Assembly: GCA_002707495.1 (NCBI GenBank)
Contig: PAMZ01000010.1
Location: 62,001 to 126,000 of the forward strand
Source: Halobacteriovoraceae bacterium
GTDB lineage: Bacteria; Bdellovibrionota; Bacteriovoracia; Bacteriovoracales; Bacteriovoracaceae
Reading direction: 5' to 3'
DNA length: 64,000 nucleotides
Shown here: piece by piece, positions 53,642-62,938 of the stretch
Layout: every line of letters starts with the position of its first letter
Position numbering within the stretch: the first letter of the stretch is position 1
Translations under genes and position numbers: made by a program
The notes under the pieces: model-generated
Seen by the model: only the letters and a program-made list of their open reading frames with translations
What the model was told of the DNA's origin: nothing
The model's database searches: none

Positions 53642-56326
53642 ATGAGCGAAAGGATTCGTTTTCATTCAAAATCAAATTTCACACAATTCATATTGTGCTC
53701 CACCCTTTTGATTCTTTTAGGCTGTGAAGGTGTGACCGAAGTCAATAAATCAGAAAATAGAAGTAGAGATGCTGCTATTTTCTCTGGAACCGGTTCTGGT
53801 AGAGTCTATCTTGATAATCCTTCTATCTTAAACGGAAGATATACAACTTCTGCTAATTTCAGAAATAAAACCACCAGTCGTTTTATCACTGACAATACGA
53901 CTCTTTCTACAGAGTGCTCGTTTGAGCAGTTTTTACCAAACTTTTTTGACTCAACCTCGCTTGACTCTTTTACAGATAGCACCAGTTCAAATTGCATGAA
54001 CGTTCTAAATGATCGCAGTGCAAGTACAGATCCTTTGATAAGCTCTAATCTTGATTGGGATTTTACGACTCACTCGGATGAATTCTACCAAGTCAGTACA
54101 TTTTATCATGCCAATCTCATTCGTGAGCGATTTCTAGAATCACTAAGCTTTACCCATAAACAGGTTCACCTCAATGGAAGCCTTTTTATCCCCCCTTCAA
54201 CGAAGTATAATTTCATAGATACGCGCTCTTATTGGCTTCATGATAGTGGTTCCACAGTGAATATGGATATTTTTTCAAAATGCCAGCTCACTCCCATTAA
54301 TGCTTTTTTTGATCCTGCCAATAACCAAGTCTGTCTAGGTTTTGACCCCAATGATGGTGACAATAACTTTCTCATCACTCAAGACCCATCAGTTACCTAT
54401 CACGAGATGGGACATGTTTTTGTAAAGATATTAATGAATCAAAGAAATATGACTAGTGGGATTGATCCAAATTCCTCCTCTGTCTACTATGAAGGTAAAA
54501 CATTTAGTTCTGATCTTGGAGATATTTTCTATGATGAGGGTGGAGCTATTAACGAAGGTATAGCTGACTGGTTTGCCTATTATATGAACAATAGAGATGA
54601 GGTGGGTGAATTTGCTTTATACAGACTGCAAGGTCTAGCAAGGCCTGTCAGTGAAGATAGCGATCAACACACCACAAGTGTTTCGACGACTTCAGGCGAG
54701 AGACTCTCCTACCCTCAATATCTACAATATAACCCACCCAATCTCGGAGAAAACGTTGAAGACGTCCATAACGCCGGAACAATTATTTCTCATTATTTAG
54801 TGGCACTTCAAAAAGAGCTTAAAAACTCCTGTACTTTTTCAACTTCAGATACTGATGAGATTCACGAAATCACTGGGGATTATATGGTTCTTCTTCTCAG
54901 TGAAACGATGGCGGAAATTGGAGATCTGACCGCGAAAGGATCTGATTTTTTCTCACAATATGCCACGGTTGACTCAGACTATAACGATGTTTATTTCACA
55001 AATCTAAACGAGGATCACTCTTATCTATGGACTCAAAAAGTGAATCCCCCAAACTTTAGACGCTTTTTTAGAATTTTTGGAAAGAATATTCTTTATCATT
55101 TGTCAGTGGACCTATGTCCAGAATTTACAATCGATGACTCAGAAAAACTTCTTGATGATTATGGGCTTTTACTTTTTAAATCTTATGAGGATAGAGGAAA
55201 TGGTATAGATCTTGATGGTCTATTGTCATTAAGCTATTTTAACTTTTCAGGTGATCATGAACTCTTTTCTGATAGAGAGATTAATCCTGTAATATTAAAC
55301 ACCAAAGTTAATGAAGACAATAGAAGAAATACTGTCTTAATTGCTAAAGACTTTATTGAACTTGATGATGACATTCTTGCTTTCGTTGTTGATGGGCAAA
55401 AACAAATGGCTGACTTTATAGCCTCACTTACTTTCCAAGGTGAAAATGTTGAGACGACTGAAGGAATTGCTGGAACTGAATACAATAATTCAAACGCTAA
55501 AATCTCTCCAGGTGAAGTCATAGGAATCTCATTAAATCTTTTTAACAAATCAAACTCTGTCATGGCCGGTGTACAAGTGCTTGCCAATGATTGGGATCAT
55601 ATGGCCTTAAACGATAATAGTGATGTTTATGTAAATCGTTTTGAAAATATAAATGGTCTCAGTAATGGAGATATTACTGGTGATATTGCCTATCACAAGC
55701 CTTGTATGTTCGATGAATTTCCTTCTGAATCAGAAGGAGCTATAAATCCAGCCAATGAAACAGGTTCCGCTGCCGGTGAGTGTAGTTATATAACGAGAAC
55801 TAACGCTGGAATTGACACAACTGAAATTGTGAATGATGTACATCCTAAATATGACGTGGATGCACCACAGCCGATTTGTTTGGTTCAATATAGAGACGAA
55901 GATGAAACGACCTGGGTTTCTCAAGATTTTTTTAGAAAAACTGAAATGAAATTAGATGATAAAGATTGTCTGAACAATCCTTCGATTTCGGGACCCGACT
56001 TTAATCCAAATGCCTGCCTTATTCGAATGCTACCTGGGGCCGAGCACGCTTTTCTATCAAAGATTAACGCTCAAAGCACTTGGGTCGACACCCTAAGAGG
56101 AGAAAGTCAAAACGGAATCCAGTTTAACTCTTCTGCTGTTATGGCAATGGAAGTGAACAAATGGATTCCACCGGGAACGCTTTTTAATTGTCGTTTTAGA
56201 GTACGATTTAGCAATTGTTCGGATTGTTTTAATGACAGCTCCACTGATGATGATCTTCCGGATTATGAATTTGCAGGGCCAGATCCCTATAAAATCATCA
56301 ATTTTCAATTTGAGGTTTTAGACTAA
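53642..56326 (+). CDS. Thermolysin-like (gluzincin) metallopeptidase lipoprotein
   Basis: Lipobox LLGC with lipidated C28, then a 220-residue N-terminal region and a zinc site YHEMGHVF (H254, E255, H258). Further ligands look like those of M4/M36 enzymes: E305 in AINEGIADWFAYYM as the third ligand, although about 46 residues after H258 is longer than in thermolysin, and H376 in VEDVHNAGTIISHYLVAL matching the thermolysin transition-state His. The C-terminal half (about 560-894) is beta-rich with Cys pairs (FRVRFSNCSDCFNDSSTDDD). It shares a one-base overlap with a PepSY-like protein gene downstream. Target proteins unknown; cell-surface location is predicted. Confidence 0.77.
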   Translation: MSERIRFHSKSNFTQFILCSTLLILLGCEGVTEVNKSENRSRDAAIFSGTGSGRVYLDNPSILNGRYTTSANFRNKTTSRFITDNTTLSTECSFEQFLPNFFDSTSLDSFTDSTSSNCMNVLNDRSASTDPLISSNLDWDFTTHSDEFYQVSTFYHANLIRERFLESLSFTHKQVHLNGSLFIPPSTKYNFIDTRSYWLHDSGSTVNMDIFSKCQLTPINAFFDPANNQVCLGFDPNDGDNNFLITQDPSVTYHEMGHVFVKILMNQRNMTSGIDPNSSSVYYEGKTFSSDLGDIFYDEGGAINEGIADWFAYYMNNRDEVGEFALYRLQGLARPVSEDSDQHTTSVSTTSGERLSYPQYLQYNPPNLGENVEDVHNAGTIISHYLVALQKELKNSCTFSTSDTDEIHEITGDYMVLLLSETMAEIGDLTAKGSDFFSQYATVDSDYNDVYFTNLNEDHSYLWTQKVNPPNFRRFFRIFGKNILYHLSVDLCPEFTIDDSEKLLDDYGLLLFKSYEDRGNGIDLDGLLSLSYFNFSGDHELFSDREINPVILNTKVNEDNRRNTVLIAKDFIELDDDILAFVVDGQKQMADFIASLTFQGENVETTEGIAGTEYNNSNAKISPGEVIGISLNLFNKSNSVMAGVQVLANDWDHMALNDNSDVYVNRFENINGLSNGDITGDIAYHKPCMFDEFPSESEGAINPANETGSAAGECSYITRTNAGIDTTEIVNDVHPKYDVDAPQPICLVQYRDEDETTWVSQDFFRKTEMKLDDKDCLNNPSISGPDFNPNACLIRMLPGAEHAFLSKINAQSTWVDTLRGESQNGIQFNSSAVMAMEVNKWIPPGTLFNCRFRVRFSNCSDCFNDSSTDDDLPDYEFAGPDPYKIINFQFEVLD

Positions 56327-56910
56327 TGAGTAAGAGGACAAAAAATATTCTCAAATATTCTGCTTTTATTATGCTAGCTGTGGTCTTTGTTGGAGTAGGA
56401 TATTTTTTATCTCAAGATTTAGCGAAAAGAAATAAAATTGAGACGACTAAAAGCTCAACAACAAAGACGAAAACGATTGATCGTATACCCAGCTCAATCA
56501 AGTCTTCAAAAACTTCACCCACAATTCCTAAGAATGACAACATAATTGGCAAAAGAGTACTGATTGGGGACAAGTTCAGCGATAAATCGAAGTTGAAATT
56601 TATCAATAGCGTTAATCCCGACTGGCAGAAAATCTATACAAAAAAGCTGCTTCGATTGGGTAAGGCAAAGCCTGTAAGTGAACTTAAAATTGATCATCAA
56701 AAATCATTAATACAAGTAAAGAAAAACTCTGCCAGAAATCTAGAGCATATCAAAGTGTCGTATTTAGATGAAAGCGGAAATCCATTTGCTTTTGAAGCAC
56801 TGGTTGATTCTCATACAGGTTCGTTAGTGCGATCATGGAATCAAACTCGCTACGAGTTTAAAAAGCCACTTAGCTTTTCCGCAGAAGGAACAGCATTTTA
56901 TAAAGATTGA
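56326..56910 (+). CDS. Membrane-anchored PepSY/FTP-like protein
   Basis: 194 aa. One N-terminal helix (YSAFIMLAVVFVGVGYFL), a Ser/Thr/Lys linker (about 35-70), then a small alpha/beta domain. Its end, LEHIKVSYLDESGNPFAFEA plus LVDSHTGSLVRSWNQT, has the beta-hairpin and D..TG pattern of PepSY and FTP domains, which act as inhibitory or chaperone pro-domains of M4 peptidases. The ATG overlaps the stop of the HEMGH peptidase gene (TAATG), so expression is coupled. It could restrain or fold that enzyme in trans. The last 13 nt overlap convergent metG. Domain match is by eye. Confidence 0.66.
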   Translation: MSKRTKNILKYSAFIMLAVVFVGVGYFLSQDLAKRNKIETTKSSTTKTKTIDRIPSSIKSSKTSPTIPKNDNIIGKRVLIGDKFSDKSKLKFINSVNPDWQKIYTKKLLRLGKAKPVSELKIDHQKSLIQVKKNSARNLEHIKVSYLDESGNPFAFEALVDSHTGSLVRSWNQTRYEFKKPLSFSAEGTAFYKD

Positions 56911-58592
56911 AGTACTTCATTCAATTCTTTGATACGATCGGCTTCCACTTTTTTGACTAAACCTTTTGGTTTTTTAGTTAGTACAATCGTTTGATTGAAG
57001 TACTCTCGTCCCAATTTGAATTCCCCAGTATAAATATCTCTTAAAAGATCATCATTGATATCTGGAAAATACTCTAGAATTTTCGAACTTAAATTTGGCA
57101 GATAGGTACTAAAAAGGCAGCCTAGGGTCAGAGCATAAATAGCGGAGTGCGCGATTATTTCTGCACATTTATCCTTATCAACTTTGATAACCGCCCAAGG
57201 TTCGTGATCTGAGAAATAAGTATTGGCCACTTGCCCGAGCGACATGACCTGCTCTAAACCTCGTCTAATTTCAATACGATCGAGAGTTGCATTGATCTCT
57301 TTGACTCTAGTTTGGAGATCTAAAAAAGCCTCTGTTTTAAAAAAGCTTTGAAAATGAGTGGCATCAATCCCCTCTTCTTTCCAATTTTTATAAAAGAAGG
57401 TCATGCCTCGGTTTACGAAATTTCCAATATTATTGGCGAGCTCATTATTGATCTTGGCCTCAAAGCCATCCCAGGTAAAACTTGAATCATTGTTTTCAGG
57501 TATCAGAGTGGTCAGCGCGTAGCGAAGAGCATCTGGGCCAAATTCTTTAATCGCTTTATCGGCATCCACATACCAGCCCTTTGATTTTGAAAATTGTTTC
57601 CCTAGGAGGTTAACATATTGATTGGCTGGGAGATGTGTGACCGCATTCGCTCGTCCCGAAGCTAAGCTCATCATAGGAAAAATAATTCCATGAAAAATGA
57701 CGTTATCCTTACCAATAAAATTTACAATTTCAACATCATCGTTTTGCCACCAATCAGCGAGATAATCCTCCCCTGAAGTTTGACAATATTCTTTTGTATT
57801 CGAGACATAACCAATAGGAGCATCAAACCAAACGTAGAATTTCTTTCCTTTCGCTTCTTCTAGCGGAACATCAATACCCCAATCGAGATCTCTTGTAATG
57901 GCTCGATCAACCATCCCCTCTTTAGTTAAAGAATCAATGGCGGAGCTTACCGTTTTTCGCCACTCAGGTTTTCTTGTTTCAAACCATTCCCGGTATTCTT
58001 TGGAAAATTTTGTGAGCATGAGATACCACTGATCAACCGATTTAACTTCAATATCTTTACTGCCGCAGAATTTACAAACAGGATTTTTAAGTTTGACGGC
58101 GTCTATCCATTCACCGCATTTAGGACACTCGTCTCCTCTCGCCTCTTCATAGTCACAAACATAGCAAGTCCCTTCTACAAAACGATCGGGAAGATAATTA
58201 TGACAGCTTTGACATTGCAGTTGATCTTCAGCTTTTTTTTCAATCAGACCTTTTCTATAAAGACTCTCAAACCAAAGAAGAGTTTCTTCTTTATGGTAAG
58301 GAGCCGAAGTCTGCCCAAAGAATTCAAACTGAATCTCATAATCATCAAATAAAGACTTATGGGTTTTATGCCATTGATTTACATATTCTTGATAAGACTT
58401 TTTCTTTTTCTGAGCATTTTGCATGATGGCCACACCATGCTCGTCAGAGCCAGAAATATGAATAATTTGGTGTCCTTGAAGCTTCTTGTGCCGCGTAAAG
58501 ATATCTGCAGGTAAATAAACACCCGCTATATGCCCAAAATGTAATGGGCCATTAGCATAGGGAAGTGCTGAAGTTACAAGATATTTTGCCAT
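56898..58592 (-). CDS. metG: Methionyl-tRNA synthetase
   Basis: Class I aminoacyl-tRNA synthetase charging tRNA-Met. ATP site HFGHIAG (HIGH class), the CP domain with four CxxC half-knots (CQSCHNYLPDRF, CYVCDYEEARGD, CPKCGEWIDA, CKFCGSKD) typical of two-zinc MetRS, WFDAPIGYVSNT, and KFSKSKGWYVDADKAI as KMSKS. The anticodon domain ends at residue 564, with no C-terminal EMAP/Trbp111 dimerisation domain. The only candidate ribosome site, GAGGGG 7 nt before the ATG, lies in a hairpin stem that also terminates the upstream gene. Confidence 0.96.
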   Translation of the reverse strand: MAKYLVTSALPYANGPLHFGHIAGVYLPADIFTRHKKLQGHQIIHISGSDEHGVAIMQNAQKKKKSYQEYVNQWHKTHKSLFDDYEIQFEFFGQTSAPYHKEETLLWFESLYRKGLIEKKAEDQLQCQSCHNYLPDRFVEGTCYVCDYEEARGDECPKCGEWIDAVKLKNPVCKFCGSKDIEVKSVDQWYLMLTKFSKEYREWFETRKPEWRKTVSSAIDSLTKEGMVDRAITRDLDWGIDVPLEEAKGKKFYVWFDAPIGYVSNTKEYCQTSGEDYLADWWQNDDVEIVNFIGKDNVIFHGIIFPMMSLASGRANAVTHLPANQYVNLLGKQFSKSKGWYVDADKAIKEFGPDALRYALTTLIPENNDSSFTWDGFEAKINNELANNIGNFVNRGMTFFYKNWKEEGIDATHFQSFFKTEAFLDLQTRVKEINATLDRIEIRRGLEQVMSLGQVANTYFSDHEPWAVIKVDKDKCAEIIAHSAIYALTLGCLFSTYLPNLSSKILEYFPDINDDLLRDIYTGEFKLGREYFNQTIVLTKKPKGLVKKVEADRIKELNEVLQSL

Positions 58593-58618
58593 AAAAAAAC
58601 CCCTCTTTATGAGGGGTT
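58593..58618 (-). terminator. Terminator of the GLUG lipoprotein gene, embedding the metG ribosome site
   Basis: AACCCCTC / GAGGGGTT with a 5-nt loop, followed on the reverse strand by a run of seven T that abuts the metG ATG (58592-58590). It is a canonical rho-independent terminator for the 1351-aa gene. The GAGGGG half of the stem is also the only Shine-Dalgarno-like sequence for metG. Confidence 0.75.
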
Positions 58619-58627
58619 AGTATAATA
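58619..58627 (-). promoter_or_regulatory. Possible metG -10 box
   Basis: Overlapping TATTAT and TATACT on the reverse strand, immediately upstream of the hairpin, would start transcription at or just inside the stem. TAAGAC about 18 nt upstream is a weak -35. If used, the metG 5' leader would consist almost only of the hairpin. Confidence 0.3.
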
Positions 58628-58645
58628 TATTCATTTAATTTTGTC

Positions 58646-61600
58646 TTAGTAATTATCTTCTTCTGGAAACTCCCATCTCTGTCTAGGACGATCATTTTCA
58701 TCTAAAACCCAGTCATCATCATAATACCAATTAGCATTTAAGCTTGCAAAGTCAGCTGCAATTGTATCTGCATTTAGAGGCACTCCTCCGCCAGCACCAA
58801 CATCACCTACAACACCATTGTCAGAGCCACTAGGTGCATTTGCCGAACTGCCAATTAAGTTTCCTTGATTAGATACACCTGCCATTGTCCCCACTAAATT
58901 ATTCACGTAATTATTATAAAAACTCATAGCACTACCATCTGTTGTATAGCCCACAAGCCCCCCATATGTTGCAGCTCCAGTGCTATCTAAATCGTCTGGA
59001 GTGGGCGTGTTTTCTTGATTACCATCAATCCAAACATAAGAATGATATATTTCTAGAGGGGAACTTCCCATAACACCGACTAAACCACCTATTGTCGCCC
59101 CTCCAATTTGATCATCAACTTGCACTAAATTTGCAAAAGAGCGGCTGATCCTGACACTACTTGTCCCCGTGTGATAACCTAGAATTCCTCCCATCAGACC
59201 GGAAGTCCCGTTGATGGCAGTGAGTTTTCCTTCAAAACTACTGTCTACAATATCAACATGTGTTGCTCCAGGACCAATCACTGAACCTATAATTCCCCCG
59301 ACAGTGACATTATCAGTACTCCCACTATCCTCCACTGAAAAATCACCATTTTTCACTCTGACAGACGCTATAATCTCCTTTCCAGCGATGCCAAGAGAGG
59401 TGTCAATTCGCCCAATAATTCCAACAGAGCTAGGTCCAGCAGTTGAAGTATTTTTAATTTCTATATTTTCAAAATTTAAAGGTTTTTCTCTGGTTCCGAC
59501 TTGTGCTCCACTTGCTGCGAAAGCGACAACGCCAAAACCATTTCCACCATTATTACCCTGATCAGTATCCACAATATTTCTAATGACTCCATCACCAAAA
59601 ATTGTTCCTATAAAAGGATTTACTGAGGAGCCAATTGGATTGATGGTACCGTTTGCAAAGTCTAGACCTGAGTCAGCAATTTTAAAAGTTTTGGACATAA
59701 GAAATGACGTATCACCAATTGAATCCCATTTCGCAGGTGTATCTAAGATATAGGGATCCATAGCGCTACCCATTTTATAGTATTCAATATTGCCTGACTC
59801 GAAGACGGGAGCAAAATTATAAACCGCTTGATAAAACTTTAATTCACAGCGACTCGTCCCGTCTAAATTGACAAAGGAAAACTCAGTGGATGCAGTCGTT
59901 CCACCAATTAAAGTATCACAGGCAGAAGAATCATCCGCTGTTACGACATCCTCTATTTCGCCAGCATCACAAAATGCAAAACCAGTCCCACAATTACTCA
60001 GAGTAAATGAGCTATCTATATCGTTAATAGCACCAATATTGGCAATCACATTTTGAGAGTGAGGATATCCAGGAAGGTTAGTGTCTCCAAATAAATAGCC
60101 ACAGCCTTGAGATGTACAATTTGTGATATCTACTCCCAAAGTCATATCAAAATTAACTTTACTATCGAAAACATTTAGATTGGCGGGACCTGTAAATTTA
60201 CCGGCATACCCTCCGACGACTCCGGTTCTAGCGTAGAGGTCTACTTCACCAAAAGAATTAAAAATGATGGAGTCTTCTCCTTCACCGAAAAAGCCTCCGA
60301 TCTCACTGGTACCCTCAATCGCCATTTGAACTATATTATTTGTGGTATAGACATAATCTCCCTTACCTACTAAACCACCCCTTCTCGTCGCACCTCCTGC
60401 CACAAAATTACCGAGGCCTGCAATTGAGTCAGAAACAGATCCTAAGGCACTAGAATTTTGGATAGCCATAAATCCTGAACAGCTTGAAGAACAATGTATA
60501 TATCCAGCGATACCACCATGATGACTTCCGTCCACGTGGGTGTACATCACGCCTCTAGAGTTATTGATACGAAGAGCAAGCGTAATACCATCGTAGTTAT
60601 AATAACCGATTATTCCTCCAAGGTTATTAACTGTATAAGAAGAATGGGGAGTCGCGAGTTCTCCAATTTGAACTTGTCCGTGGGATCCATCGATAAATAC
60701 AGGTGTAGAGTTGGAAGTATCTGAGTTAACTCTTCCAATAACTCCCCCAATATTCTGTATATTGGCACTCGGATTAATTGTTAGATATCCCATGGAATCA
60801 TTGATTTTAAGAGTTTTAGAAGAGCCAAAAATCGTTTCTCCAACGAGCCCCCCCATACCACCATTAGAATTGGTGGTGACATCACTAACGACTATATTAC
60901 CTAATCTCACTTCTATATCATCAGCCGTTCCAATAAGACCGCCAAAAGTAAAATTGCCATCTACGGTAACTGATATCGGCATTTGATCTGAATCAAAATT
61001 AAAATTAGAATCTTCATCATAAGAATAGGGATTTACAGATAGTCCGACAGCATTTGCTGCAATCGCGGTATTTACGTCGGAAGATTTACCAATGGCTCTT
61101 CCAATCAGCCCTCCCAAAGAATGTCCGATTCCGACCGACCCTGAGGTTAAATTTACATTAACCCAGTTCTCGCGGATGAAAATATTATCCCCCACAACCG
61201 CTGCGGTTTGATCTACAATACCAATCAGACCTCCCACACCACTTGCATTATTTTGAGTTCCAATTGTGATAGAAGAATTCGTAATTTCAACTCCACTTAT
61301 TGACATCTCAAAACCACTACCATTTCCGCCTAAGACTTTTGCTAAGATTCCAATATGATCTGTAGTTGAATTATCAGAAATATTAGCTTGAGTAATTTTT
61401 ACATCTCTAATCCAAACTTCATCAACTGTAGATCTTATTGCTGAGAACAGTGGTTGATTGAAATTGCTTAAGGTATTTCCTTCCCCTTGGAGTTTTCCTG
61501 AAAAAACATTGGGAATAGTGGTATTACTTCCCCCAAAATCGATATTGTCTAAAAGGATATATTCAGCATCCGCTTGGCAATCCATCGAGCTAGCAACATC

Positions 61601-62701
61601 TGGATCTTCAACAGGACATGACCCAGCCCCTTTAGCAATATTCTCCCATTGAGCCGCACTACATATAAAGTATTGCCCTCGCCCACCATTTTCCGCACTA
61701 TCGCCAGCAGCAAAAGGCTGTCTATCTTTGTCTGCTTGGGTACATTTTGGTCCCTCATTACCATCAAGACCTACAAAGAAAACTGGATCATTCGGAGTAT
61801 GATAGGCTTGTCCAGAAGTTTCATCGGAGAAATCAAATTTTACAAATCCAATACCATTATCCTCCAGAGCATAACTTTTGCCTTGGATTAATCCAGTTAA
61901 AAAGTATTCTCTTAGAGGACTATTATTTGCCTGGCAATCGGCTAAACTCGCATAAGTCTTAAACTGAGTTCTAAGTTCAGTATCTCCCACAGTTAAAGGA
62001 AGATTAATACCAGTATAATTTCGATATTTTTGAGTCAATTCTCTACAGTCACTTTGAAGAAGGCTCGTCTTTCTTTTTCCTTCTGAGTCCACATCCATAA
62101 TATTCAGTCTATAGGCTTGTGCGTCTCCCGGGTCAGGGCCTTCATTTCCATCACACCCAATACTAGGACCAACTGCTGGAGACTCTAAAAGAGTTGTGAG
62201 ATCTCCTCCTGCCATCTCTTGAACGGCATCATTTATCCCAGAACAACTTGCAACAGCAACCCGAATAAATTCTTTTCTAGTTGTGTTATAAATAGGCGAA
62301 GAACCGATTGTATTGACTCCTTGAACCGCGTAAAAGTCAGCGCATTTTTGATGACCTAGAGAGAAATTAAGATCAATACTTCCTCCCGCTAGATTTGAAT
62401 TTAGCCTGAAATCACAACTTGCTTCACCCTCAAAAATTTTATCATTGGTTCCACCTGACCATCCCACAACAAAGAAAGTCCACTTACCGTTTGGAATCTC
62501 TAATTCAACCGTTTGATTAGTGATTATCCCTTGAGAAATTCTTTGCTCTGTTTCAATATTTCTTGCTACAAATAAGACTCCACCTGGATAATTCGAATGA
62601 TTCGTGAGAGCACCAACAGAAATCTTGGCTTTAGTCTTTTTCCCCTCTTGTCCACAGGCTACCAAAAAACTCAATACAATAAAAAAAGTGAAGATTTTCA
62701 T
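58646..62701 (-). CDS. Giant GLUG-repeat lipoprotein (1351 aa), probable adhesin
   Basis: Lipobox LVAC, lipidated C16. An N-terminal beta-rich domain (with TVELEIPNG then FFVVGWSGG) resembles the lipoprotein near 23 kb. The rest consists of two GLUG-type beta-helix blocks. Each starts with a capping module (ICSAAQWENIAKGAGSCP with IDFGGSNTTIP; and ILDTPAKWDSIGDTSFL with TINPIGSSVNPFIG) and continues with repeats marked by GGLIG, GGVIG, GGIIG, GGLVG, GGYAG and variants: about ten in the first block and four or five in the second. GLUG domains occur in large surface proteins and IgA-protease-like adhesins. A terminator follows; metG lies downstream. Ligand unknown. Confidence 0.83.
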   Translation of the reverse strand: MKIFTFFIVLSFLVACGQEGKKTKAKISVGALTNHSNYPGGVLFVARNIETEQRISQGIITNQTVELEIPNGKWTFFVVGWSGGTNDKIFEGEASCDFRLNSNLAGGSIDLNFSLGHQKCADFYAVQGVNTIGSSPIYNTTRKEFIRVAVASCSGINDAVQEMAGGDLTTLLESPAVGPSIGCDGNEGPDPGDAQAYRLNIMDVDSEGKRKTSLLQSDCRELTQKYRNYTGINLPLTVGDTELRTQFKTYASLADCQANNSPLREYFLTGLIQGKSYALEDNGIGFVKFDFSDETSGQAYHTPNDPVFFVGLDGNEGPKCTQADKDRQPFAAGDSAENGGRGQYFICSAAQWENIAKGAGSCPVEDPDVASSMDCQADAEYILLDNIDFGGSNTTIPNVFSGKLQGEGNTLSNFNQPLFSAIRSTVDEVWIRDVKITQANISDNSTTDHIGILAKVLGGNGSGFEMSISGVEITNSSITIGTQNNASGVGGLIGIVDQTAAVVGDNIFIRENWVNVNLTSGSVGIGHSLGGLIGRAIGKSSDVNTAIAANAVGLSVNPYSYDEDSNFNFDSDQMPISVTVDGNFTFGGLIGTADDIEVRLGNIVVSDVTTNSNGGMGGLVGETIFGSSKTLKINDSMGYLTINPSANIQNIGGVIGRVNSDTSNSTPVFIDGSHGQVQIGELATPHSSYTVNNLGGIIGYYNYDGITLALRINNSRGVMYTHVDGSHHGGIAGYIHCSSSCSGFMAIQNSSALGSVSDSIAGLGNFVAGGATRRGGLVGKGDYVYTTNNIVQMAIEGTSEIGGFFGEGEDSIIFNSFGEVDLYARTGVVGGYAGKFTGPANLNVFDSKVNFDMTLGVDITNCTSQGCGYLFGDTNLPGYPHSQNVIANIGAINDIDSSFTLSNCGTGFAFCDAGEIEDVVTADDSSACDTLIGGTTASTEFSFVNLDGTSRCELKFYQAVYNFAPVFESGNIEYYKMGSAMDPYILDTPAKWDSIGDTSFLMSKTFKIADSGLDFANGTINPIGSSVNPFIGTIFGDGVIRNIVDTDQGNNGGNGFGVVAFAASGAQVGTREKPLNFENIEIKNTSTAGPSSVGIIGRIDTSLGIAGKEIIASVRVKNGDFSVEDSGSTDNVTVGGIIGSVIGPGATHVDIVDSSFEGKLTAINGTSGLMGGILGYHTGTSSVRISRSFANLVQVDDQIGGATIGGLVGVMGSSPLEIYHSYVWIDGNQENTPTPDDLDSTGAATYGGLVGYTTDGSAMSFYNNYVNNLVGTMAGVSNQGNLIGSSANAPSGSDNGVVGDVGAGGGVPLNADTIAADFASLNANWYYDDDWVLDENDRPRQRWEFPEEDNY
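58860..61620 (-). repeat. GLUG-type repeat array in coding DNA
   Basis: Degenerate repeats of about 35-65 codons, each centred on a G-G-[LIVFY]-x-G turn, recur through most of the gene. Spacing is irregular and the DNA is well diverged, so the array is old at nucleotide level and visible mainly in the protein. Boundaries are approximate. Confidence 0.7.
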
Positions 62702-62904
62702 ACGGTTACCTATCGGCTAAACTTTCTTTGGTCTTTATTATCTCACCTAAAAAAAACCTATGCCTGAGAGAAGTCCAGAAGTTGCTGATTTTTTTGGCTT
62801 TCAAAGGGAATTTTGCCAAAACTTCTTACTCTCAAATATCTAAGAATTTGACATTTTGACATAAAAAGCTGGCTATTAAATAAAAACAATTTAATAGCTT
62901 ATCA

Positions 62905-62933
62905 TTGGCAAATCTCAGTCTTGGCTTTACATT
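62905..62933 (+). promoter_or_regulatory. Predicted leaderless promoter of the UvrD/Rep helicase gene
   Basis: TTGGCA (62905-62910), exactly 17 nt, then TACATT (62928-62933), five bases before the ATG at 62939. It is the best complete -35/-10 pair among the predicted leaderless starts. No ribosome site fits the ATG. Confidence 0.5.
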
Positions 62934-62938
62934 AAGGC

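Noticed and set aside
59211-59561. 116-codon open frame opposite the GLUG lipoprotein
   Set aside because: Proline/serine-rich translation mirrors the Gly-rich repeats on the other strand; no independent coding signs.
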